Source: an uncultured Oscillospiraceae bacterium (GTDB taxonomy: Bacteria > Bacillota > Clostridia > Oscillospirales > Oscillospiraceae). From it: 27,531 nucleotides of DNA. Below the pieces are notes generated by a model. It was not told the DNA's origin. It did no database searches and saw only the letters and a program-made list of their open reading frames with translations. Below are positions 22,751 through 27,531 of this stretch, one piece after another; the first letter of the stretch is position 1, and each line of letters opens with the position of its first letter. The position numbers and the translations under genes were made by a program. The stretch covers positions 1 to 27,531 of the forward strand of contig CAKTQE010000025.1 in the NCBI GenBank assembly GCA_934593275.1. Direction: 5' to 3'.

Positions 22751-22892
22751 CTACCGACATGTCATTCAGGCCTTAAGCGTTAGCGGAGTGGAGGAATCCA
22801 CCACGTGGGAGAATGAACCACCACAAGATAAAACTTGCTGCTTGAGAAGATTCCTCGACTCACTGCGTTCGCTCGGAATGACATGTCGGTAA
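22751..22892. repeat. REP-like palindromic element
   Basis: CTACCGACATGTCATTC (22751-22767) is inverted at the right end as GAATGACATGTCGGTAAG (22876-22892). Next to the ends lie GGAGTGGAGGAATCC and GATTCCTCGACTCACTGCG, the type of GAATGACA/GATTCCTC repeat seen in many bacterial genomes. Weaker pairing extends outward to about 22720 and 22920. Confidence 0.75.
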
Positions 22893-22943
22893 GTGGTACC
22901 GTTCATCCGCACGGGTTGTATGTGCCACAGAAACTGTATTTTT

Positions 22944-22978
22944 GTAAAAAACGGCCCCGCCAAATTCCAGGGGCCGTT
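22944..22978 (-). terminator. Strong terminator, predicted 3' end of the small-peptide mRNA
   Basis: On the minus strand, AACGGCCCC and GGGGCCGTT (22970-22978 and 22950-22958) form a 9-bp stem followed by TTTTTTAC. It lies 109 nt after the stop codon of the small ORF. No other minus-strand gene ends near it. Confidence 0.8.
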
Positions 22979-23005
22979 GACAACAAAGCGATTTTGAGGT
23001 ATAGT
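22977..23005 (+). promoter_or_regulatory. Near-consensus promoter of the antisense RNA
   Basis: TTGACA (22977-22982) and TATAGT (23000-23005) are exactly 17 nt apart. It is among the best promoter matches in the window and has no plus-strand ORF behind it. Its -35 touches the stem of the opposing terminator. Confidence 0.85.
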
Positions 23006-23011
23006 ATAGAC

Positions 23012-23104
23012 ACAAAGGGTGCTACCAGTAGGTCGGTTCCCCGTTGGATTACAGAGAAGTAACCGGAACTTGGGGAAGTTGGGCGGTTACTTCTCTTTAT
23101 TCTT
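23012..23104 (+). ncRNA. Predicted antisense RNA (candidate type I antitoxin)
   Basis: Start and end are predicted from the promoter at 22977-23005 and from a hairpin followed by TTTATTCTT. In the hairpin, AGAGAAGTAACCG (23053-23065) pairs with CGGTTACTTCTCT (23084-23096), and AACTT/AAGTT form an inner stem with a GGGG loop. The RNA would be about 93 nt, complementary to the whole 3' region and the last codons of the minus-strand small ORF. Its 5' part (GGTGCTACCAGTA, 23018-23030, and GGTTCCCC, 23035-23042) is identical to the 5' end of the opposing mRNA. Confidence 0.7.
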
Positions 23105-23179
23105 GACCTGGAGGACCAGGTTTATGACAGCAACAACGAGCATACAGAATTGGAAAATTTCATCCCATGTAATGTTCAT
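23087..23179 (-). CDS. 30-residue one-helix membrane peptide, candidate type I toxin
   Basis: A 31-codon ORF including the TAA stop. The N-terminus is MNITWDEIFQF, residues 8-25 are a hydrophobic helix (FCMLVVAVINLVL core), and the tail is basic (VKNKEK). The ATG (23177-23179) has AGGGGGTGA six bases upstream, almost the full SD consensus. This size and layout match small membrane toxins of type I systems (holin-like, TxpA/BsrG class), but I cannot name the family. A good promoter lies upstream, a nested antisense RNA overlaps its 3' end, and its SD sits in a predicted hairpin. It could also be a non-toxic small membrane protein regulated by antisense RNA. The ORF and its signals are seen directly; toxicity is inferred. 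Confidence 0.72.
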   Translation of the reverse strand: MNITWDEIFQFCMLVVAVINLVLQVKNKEK

Positions 23180-23184
23180 GTCCG

Positions 23185-23244
23185 TCACCCCCTCTCTTTC
23201 GATCAGGGGCAAAGAAGTATATCACCCCCGAAAAGATTCAGGGG
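23185..23244 (-). promoter_or_regulatory. Tandem SD-sequestering hairpin modules in the peptide mRNA leader
   Basis: Two similar modules of the form CCCCTGA..GGGGGTGA lie in tandem on the minus strand (23222-23244 and 23185-23209). In the second, CCCCT can pair with AGGGG of the true SD. The first carries a second SD-like GGGGGTGA with no start codon at proper distance, so it may be a decoy or standby site. Confidence 0.6.
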
Positions 23245-23259
23245 AACCGCCTACCGGGG

Positions 23260-23272
23260 TACTGGTAGCACC
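23260..23272 (-). promoter_or_regulatory. 5' end segment complementary to the mRNA 3' region
   Basis: GGTGCTACCAGTA (minus strand) lies at the predicted start of the peptide mRNA. Its exact reverse complement lies in the same transcript's 3' region (23018-23030). Further in, GGTTCCCC (23241-23248) is complementary to GGGGAACC (23035-23042). Confidence 0.7.
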
Positions 23273-23278
23273 GTAGAC

Positions 23279-23307
23279 AGCATAACACGCAATTCGATAA
23301 AATGCAA
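23279..23307 (-). promoter_or_regulatory. Promoter of the small-peptide mRNA
   Basis: On the minus strand, TTGCAT (23302-23307) and TATGCT (23279-23284) are 17 nt apart. The start point would fall near 23272, giving a leader of about 93 nt. Confidence 0.7.
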
Positions 23308-23315
23308 GTAAAACC

Positions 23316-23353
23316 AAGGCATGACCCACAAATGACTGGGCCATGCCTTTTTC
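23316..23353 (-). terminator. Terminator of the phosphate operon
   Basis: AAGGCATG/CATGCCTT with an inner CCCA/TGGG stem starts 2-3 nt after the kinase stop codon. It shares about 40 nt with the hairpin at 22528-22567. On the minus strand it is followed by TTGGTTTTA. It lies directly upstream of the small-peptide promoter. Confidence 0.75.
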
Positions 23354-23355
23354 TG

Positions 23356-24666
23356 TTAAAATAGAACCGCAATGCGGGTTCCCTCGCCCAGTTTGCTTTC
23401 CAGGGTGATGCGGGCGCCGTGGATTTGGGCGATGTGCTTGACGATGGCAAGGCCCAAGCCGGTGCCGCCGGTTTCCCGGGAGCGGCTTTTGTCCACCCGG
23501 TAGAACCGCTCGAATACCCGGTCCTGGGCTTCCTCCGGGATGCCGATGCCGCTGTCCTCCACGGTGAGGCTGGGGTGGCCCTGGTTTTCCTTGACCGTCA
23601 CCTGGACGAAGCCCCCCTCCCGGTTGTAGCGGATGGCGTTTTGCACCAGGTTTTCCAGCAATTCTTTCAGCAGTTCCCGGTCTCCCATAACATTTGCCTG
23701 GGTGCCGAAGCATTGCAGCCGTAGCTGCCGCTGCATAGCGGAGACCTCCAGACTGCCGCAGACCTCTTTGGCAAGGCCCAACAGTTCCACGCTTTGAAGC
23801 TTCACCGGCTCCACCGTGCCGTCCAACTCCGACAAAGCGATGATGTCATTGATGAGGTTCAGAAGCCGCCCCGCATTTTTCCGGATCTCCCCGGCAAAGC
23901 GAAGCTGCTGTTCTCCGCTGACCATGTTGTTTTCGATAAGCTCGGCATAGCCGGAAATGGCCGTCAAGGGAGTTTTCAGTTCATGGGACACATTGGCCGT
24001 AAAATCCTGGCGGCTTTGGGCAGCGGACAGGATTTTTTCATGCTGGCTCCGGATTTTCCGGGCAAAGGGTTCCAGTTCCTGATAGACCGGCTCCCGGCCC
24101 GGCTCGTCTATGTGCTCTGCCATGTCCTCAATGGGGGCCACCAGCTGGGCCGTCAGCAAATGGCCCAGGAGAAGGCACACCAGGTAAATCACCGCCGCCA
24201 CCAGCACCAGCACCGGCACCGCCGCCAAAAAGACGCTGCCAAAGGACCGGGCATCCACGGAAAGCCGCAGCACCGTGCCGTTGTCCAGCAGCAAAGCATA
24301 ATAGAACGTGTTCAGATTCAGGGTATCGGAATTCCGGATGATTTCTCCCTCTCCGGTTTCCAGTGCCGCCTGGATCTCCGGTCGATCCAAGTGATTGGGT
24401 AGGCTCTCGGCGTCTGCCTCATCATCATAGAGGACCTTGCCCTGGCCGTCCACCCAGGTCACCCGGACATCCGGGCTGTGAAAGGTGGGCCTGTTCCCCA
24501 GAGTCCTAAACTCCCTGCTTTCGCTTAAAAGATGGGCCGTGCGCCGCAGATCCCGGGCCACCTGTTGGCGAAACAGATCGTAAAACACCAGGCTGGTGGC
24601 CGTCACCGTCAGGGCCATGGCTACAAAGGCCAGAAACCCCAACCGCAGATTGATTTTCCGCTTCAT
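23356..24666 (-). CDS. phoR: PhoR-like sensor histidine kinase
   Basis: A 436-residue membrane kinase. It has TM1 (about 9-30), an extracytoplasmic sensor (about 31-145), TM2 (about 147-170), a HAMP-like/linker region, and DHp with FTANVSHELKTPL (phospho-acceptor His-228). The ATPase domain has the N-box (LLENLVQNAIRYN, about 336-348), G1 (VEDSGIGIP), an F-box (FERFYRVDKSRSR) and G2 (GGTGLGLAIVKH). It would phosphorylate the response regulator encoded just before it; the two genes overlap by 4 nt. The PhoR assignment rests on the operon with a Na/Pi transporter and the TTTACA boxes, not on a phosphate-specific motif. Confidence 0.9.
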   Translation of the reverse strand: MKRKINLRLGFLAFVAMALTVTATSLVFYDLFRQQVARDLRRTAHLLSESREFRTLGNRPTFHSPDVRVTWVDGQGKVLYDDEADAESLPNHLDRPEIQAALETGEGEIIRNSDTLNLNTFYYALLLDNGTVLRLSVDARSFGSVFLAAVPVLVLVAAVIYLVCLLLGHLLTAQLVAPIEDMAEHIDEPGREPVYQELEPFARKIRSQHEKILSAAQSRQDFTANVSHELKTPLTAISGYAELIENNMVSGEQQLRFAGEIRKNAGRLLNLINDIIALSELDGTVEPVKLQSVELLGLAKEVCGSLEVSAMQRQLRLQCFGTQANVMGDRELLKELLENLVQNAIRYNREGGFVQVTVKENQGHPSLTVEDSGIGIPEEAQDRVFERFYRVDKSRSRETGGTGLGLAIVKHIAQIHGARITLESKLGEGTRIAVLF

Positions 24667-25352
24667 TGGTTCCCCTCCGGGGTGCTGCGCAGCACATAAC
24701 CCACATTGCGCACCGTACCGATCTGCGCCCCAGGAGTACCCAGCTTTTGCCGCAGGGTTTTCACGTGCATGTCCACCGTCCGGGTCTCCCCCTCAAATTC
24801 CGTTCCCCAGACCTTCCGCATAATGGACTCCCGGGACAGAACGATTCCGGCGTTGGCCATGAAATACCGCAAAAGCTCATATTCTTTGTAGGTCAGGTCT
24901 ACACTCTTGCCCTCTGACAGCACCGTCCGGCGGTTGTTGTCCAGCTGAATGGCCCCCACCTGGAATTGGCTTCCGCCCTCCTCCGAAGCCCGCCGCAGCA
25001 GGGCTTTCACCCGGCTGAGCAGCTCCATCACAGAGAAGGGCTTGCGGATATAATCATCGGCTCCATCGTCCAGGCCCTTTACCATGTCCATTTCCGAGGT
25101 CTTGGCCGTGACCATGATCACCGGCAGCCGCCGGGTCTGGCCCATGGAGCGCAGGTGCCTTACAATATCGCAGCCGTTTTCGTCCGGCAGCATCACGTCC
25201 AGCAGCACAAGGTCCGGCAGAATGTCCTCCAAGGCCCGGTAAAAGTCCGAGGCCCGTTCAAAGGATTTTACCAGATAATTGCTGTTTTTCAGGGCAATCG
25301 TCTCAATTTCCCGGATGTTTTCGTCATCTTCCACTACATAGATCAGTGCCAT
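24663..25352 (-). CDS. phoB: PhoB/PhoP-like response regulator
   Basis: A 229-residue OmpR/PhoB-family regulator. The receiver has an acidic pocket at Asp-9 and Asp-10, the phospho-acceptor Asp-52 (LVLLDVMLPDENG), and Lys-104 in RKPF. The winged-helix domain (about 130-225) has DLTYKEYELLRYF and the recognition region TRTVDMHVKTLRQKL. GAGGAGGG upstream of the ATG overlaps the stop of the transporter gene (13-nt gap), so the three genes form one operon. The TTTACA array in front of the operon is a likely binding site, which would give autoregulation. Confidence 0.92.
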   Translation of the reverse strand: MALIYVVEDDENIREIETIALKNSNYLVKSFERASDFYRALEDILPDLVLLDVMLPDENGCDIVRHLRSMGQTRRLPVIMVTAKTSEMDMVKGLDDGADDYIRKPFSVMELLSRVKALLRRASEEGGSQFQVGAIQLDNNRRTVLSEGKSVDLTYKEYELLRYFMANAGIVLSRESIMRKVWGTEFEGETRTVDMHVKTLRQKLGTPGAQIGTVRNVGYVLRSTPEGNQ

Positions 25353-25365
25353 TGTATGTCCCTCC

Positions 25366-27135
25366 TCAGGGAAGCAGATACTCCTGCTTGCGTTTTGCGT
25401 ATTCTTTCTGGAACCAGGGGCTGCTGCCCTTGGTGGTCAGATTCAGGTATTCATGGGTTTCGTATTCATCGGCGTGGATCTCGATCATGCACACCGCCAC
25501 ATTGGAGCAGTGGTCCGACACCCGCTCGTAGCCGGTGAGAATGTCCTCCAAAATCAGGCCCGCTTCCAACGAGCAAGTACCCCGGCGAAGCCGCTCGATA
25601 TGCCGGGAGCGCATTTCATTGCTCAGATCGTCGATCACCTCTTCCAGAGGTTCCACCCCCTTGGCCCGTTCCACATCATCGGCGGCGAAGACCGATACCG
25701 TCAAGTCCAGAATATCCGCCACCGCCTGACCGTAGACCGCCAGTTCTTTCCGGCTGTCCGGGGACAGGCACAGGCCCTTTTGCCCCAACTCTCTAGCAGA
25801 TTCCGCCACATTGATGGCGTGATCCGAAATCCGCTCAAAATCGTTGATGCAGTGCAGCAATATGGAAAGGGTTCTGCTGTCAGCCTTGCTTAAATCCCGT
25901 CCGGAGAGCTTGACGAGATAAGTCCCCAGCACGTCCTCATAGCTGTCTGCCTCCTGCTCCATGGCGATGACCCGGTTTAGGTCCGTATCCGAATAGTTTT
26001 CCAGCAGCCCCATGGCCAGCTGGAAAGAATTCCGGGCCAGATCCGCCATGTGGTCCACCGCTTCCTTACAAAGGTTCATGGCAAAACCGGGCCGGTCCAG
26101 AAACCGCTCATCAAGAGCCTGCAAAGCAGCGGGCCGGGAGGAAGCAGCCGCCTCCTCCCCATTGGGGATGGACAGCTCCGCCAGCTTTACAAGCATACCG
26201 GAGAAGGGGTACAGCACCATGGTGCAGCCGATGTTGAACAGGCTGTGGATCACGGCAATGTCTGCCGCCCCGGCGGTTTCCGTCAGGAACGGGAAGTGGA
26301 GGAAGCTGTTCAATCCATAGAATACCACAAGAAACAGCAAAGTGCCAATTAAATTAAAATAAAGATGAATGAGGGATGCTCTTTTCGCGTTTTTGCTGGC
26401 CCCCATACCGGAAAGCAGGGCCGTGACACAGGTACCGATGTTCTGGCCCATGATAATGGGAATGGCCGTGCCGTAGCTGACAGCCCCCGTCACGCACAGG
26501 GCCTGCAAAATACCCACGGAAGCGGAAGAGGACTGGATCACCGCCGTCAGCACCAGACCCGCCAGCAAGCCCAAAAGGGGATTGGAAAAGGCGGTGAGGA
26601 TGCCGGTAAACCGGGGGTTCTCCGCAAGAGGGGCTACCGAGCCGCTCATGGTCTCCATGCCGAACATCAGCACCGCAAACCCCACCAGGATGGAGCCGAT
26701 GTTCTTCTTTTTGTCATTCTCCCCGGCGGTCATGGTCAGCACCACACCCACCGCCGCCAGAACAGGAGAAAAGGAGCTTGGTTTTAGAAGCTTCAAAAAC
26801 AGATTGCTGCCCTCAATGCCCGTCAGGGACAGCAGCCAGGAGGTAACGGTGGTACCGATGTTGGCACCCATGATGATGCCCACCGCCTGGGTCAGATTCA
26901 TAATGCCGGAATTCACGAAGCCTACCACCATGACAGTGGTTGCGGAGGAGGACTGGATCACCGCCGTGACCAGCAGCCCCAGCAGCACCGCCATACTCTT
27001 TTTCTTGGTCAGCTTTTCCAGAATTTTTTCCAGTCTGCCCCCGGACAACTGCACCAGCCCGTCCCCCATGGTGGACATACCAAACAAAAACAGGGCCAGA
27101 CCCCCCACCAGATTCAGGACACCAAATATATCCAT
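25366..27135 (-). CDS. Na+/phosphate cotransporter with PhoU-like domain
   Basis: A 589-residue protein of the NptA/YjbB type. Two inverted PF02690-like halves carry the signature QSSSATT (61-67) and QSSSAS (201-206), each followed by an MGxNIGT segment (MGANIGTTVT and MGQNIGTCVT). A cytoplasmic helical PhoU-like domain spans about 350-560, including the EREISD-like elements NDFERISDHAINVAE and GYERVSDHCSNVAV. It imports or balances phosphate using Na+. The ATG has AAGGAG upstream. It heads an operon with PhoB- and PhoR-like genes; the fused PhoU-like domain could relay transport status to the kinase. That relay is inference. Confidence 0.92.
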   Translation of the reverse strand: MDIFGVLNLVGGLALFLFGMSTMGDGLVQLSGGRLEKILEKLTKKKSMAVLLGLLVTAVIQSSSATTVMVVGFVNSGIMNLTQAVGIIMGANIGTTVTSWLLSLTGIEGSNLFLKLLKPSSFSPVLAAVGVVLTMTAGENDKKKNIGSILVGFAVLMFGMETMSGSVAPLAENPRFTGILTAFSNPLLGLLAGLVLTAVIQSSSASVGILQALCVTGAVSYGTAIPIIMGQNIGTCVTALLSGMGASKNAKRASLIHLYFNLIGTLLFLVVFYGLNSFLHFPFLTETAGAADIAVIHSLFNIGCTMVLYPFSGMLVKLAELSIPNGEEAAASSRPAALQALDERFLDRPGFAMNLCKEAVDHMADLARNSFQLAMGLLENYSDTDLNRVIAMEQEADSYEDVLGTYLVKLSGRDLSKADSRTLSILLHCINDFERISDHAINVAESARELGQKGLCLSPDSRKELAVYGQAVADILDLTVSVFAADDVERAKGVEPLEEVIDDLSNEMRSRHIERLRRGTCSLEAGLILEDILTGYERVSDHCSNVAVCMIEIHADEYETHEYLNLTTKGSSPWFQKEYAKRKQEYLLP

Positions 27136-27169
27136 GAAAATTGCACACTCCTTTTTTCTATCTGGCCCT

Positions 27170-27274
27170 ATTCTAGCCCCGCTGTGTAAAGCCGGTAGAG
27201 GGCAATGTGTAAAGCCCGTGTAAAATTTACAATCTTTACCGCCGCTTTACAAAACCGTGATTGCGGTCTTTACG
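27170..27274. promoter_or_regulatory. Pho-box-like array upstream of the phosphate operon
   Basis: On the minus strand TTTACA occurs at 27219-27224, 27208-27213 and 27185-27190 (steps of 11 and 23 nt), then TAGAAT (27170-27175) as a -10 with no good -35. On the plus strand TTTACA/C/G occurs at 27226-27231, 27235-27240, 27246-27251 and 27269-27274 (steps 9, 11, 23). Bacillus PhoP boxes are TT(A/T/C)ACA direct repeats about 11 nt apart, upstream of promoters lacking a -35. Confidence 0.7.
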
Positions 27275-27300
27275 GAACGGAAGTACGGTGAGGGTGAAAG

Positions 27301-27364
27301 TTGACAGTTGACAGTGGACAGTTATTTACGAATTGACAATGGACAATGGACAATTGACAATTTT
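27301..27364. repeat. TTGACA(G/A)T minisatellite
   Basis: TTGACAGTTGACAGTGGACAG and, further right, AATTGACAATGGACAATGGA are degenerate 7-10 nt direct repeats. The ileS leader has related units (9485-9568). The flanking stretch 27365-27470 shows no gene and ends with a GTAGGGGCGGCAATCT repeat fragment. Confidence 0.65.
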
Positions 27365-27470
27365 CGGGGGATGCCGGGAACGTTTTTGGAATTTATTAGA
27401 GCGCAAAACGATGATAGACGCATCAAAGCAAGCGGAAATCGACACAAATTTGATGTAGGGGCGGCAATCT

Positions 27471-27531
27471 TGTCAAGAGAAACATAGGTAACACATAGGG
27501 AAGACACATGGGTTACAGTCTGCGGATGTGG
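27471..27531. mobile_element. Probable terminal end of an insertion element (right edge)
   Basis: It begins TGTCAAGA and carries ACATAGGTAACAC, ACATAGGGAAGAC and ACATGGGTTACAG units. The left edge has the inverted relative. It abuts GGGGCGGCAATCT, the same repeat sequence that flanks the left element end (AGATTGCCGCC). No transposase lies inside the window. Confidence 0.45.

Noticed and set aside
22494..22963. Small minus-strand frames of 65 and 88 codons around the REP-like element
   Set aside because: They translate repeat and terminator sequence, with no SD and no conserved motif.

Overview
The window looks like a chromosomal piece of a moderately GC-rich Bacillota (Clostridia, probably Oscillospirales; no database search was possible). 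The signs are Shine-Dalgarno starts of the AAGGAG/GGAGG type, SepF and DivIVA, a T-box leader on ileS, PII/DUF1538 genes, and repeats of the kind common in gut Clostridia. Nearly all genes lie on the minus strand. Both edges carry what look like terminal sequences of an insertion element (1-54 and 27471-27531). Each abuts the same GC-rich repeat, so the window probably runs from one mobile-element copy to another.

Layout. 1-707: intergenic repeats, then a terminator. 708-2948 (-): an operon with a promoter, a fused DUF1538 membrane protein and two PII-like proteins. 3169-6442 (-): two polytopic GT-C glycosyltransferases with their own promoter and terminator. 6630-20612 (-): a long housekeeping cluster read as miaB, mutS, CPBP protease, mutL, small membrane protein, miaA, hfq, ylmE, sepF, divIVA, T-box, ileS. 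It joins a mismatch-repair/tRNA-modification block (mutS, mutL, miaA, miaB, hfq) to the Gram-positive division block (ylmE-sepF-divIVA-ileS), which here lacks recognisable ylmG and ylmH. 21000-22520 (+): the only large plus-strand gene, a zinc-ribbon/TM/parvulin protein. 23356-27135 (-): a phosphate operon (Na/Pi cotransporter with PhoU-like domain, PhoB-like regulator, PhoR-like kinase), preceded by an array of TTTACA boxes like Pho boxes.

The most interesting item is an unlisted small locus at 22944-23307. A 30-codon minus-strand ORF encodes a one-helix membrane peptide with a strong SD and a good promoter. Its predicted transcript continues to a strong terminator at 22944-22978. Nested inside its 3' region, on the opposite strand, is a near-consensus promoter (TTGACA-17-TATAGT) firing a predicted RNA of about 93 nt that ends at its own hairpin-U tract and overlaps the last codons of the ORF. 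The 5' end of the predicted peptide mRNA is exactly complementary (13 bp + 8 bp) to its own 3' region, and the SD lies in a CCCCT/AGGGG hairpin. These are the hallmarks of a type I toxin-antitoxin locus. The architecture is seen in the sequence; the function is inference.

Other non-coding structure includes two foldback (MITE-like) elements of one family, a REP-like palindrome, a 101-bp repeat present twice with one difference, a duplicated terminator hairpin, and TTGACAAT-type minisatellites in the ileS leader and at the right edge.
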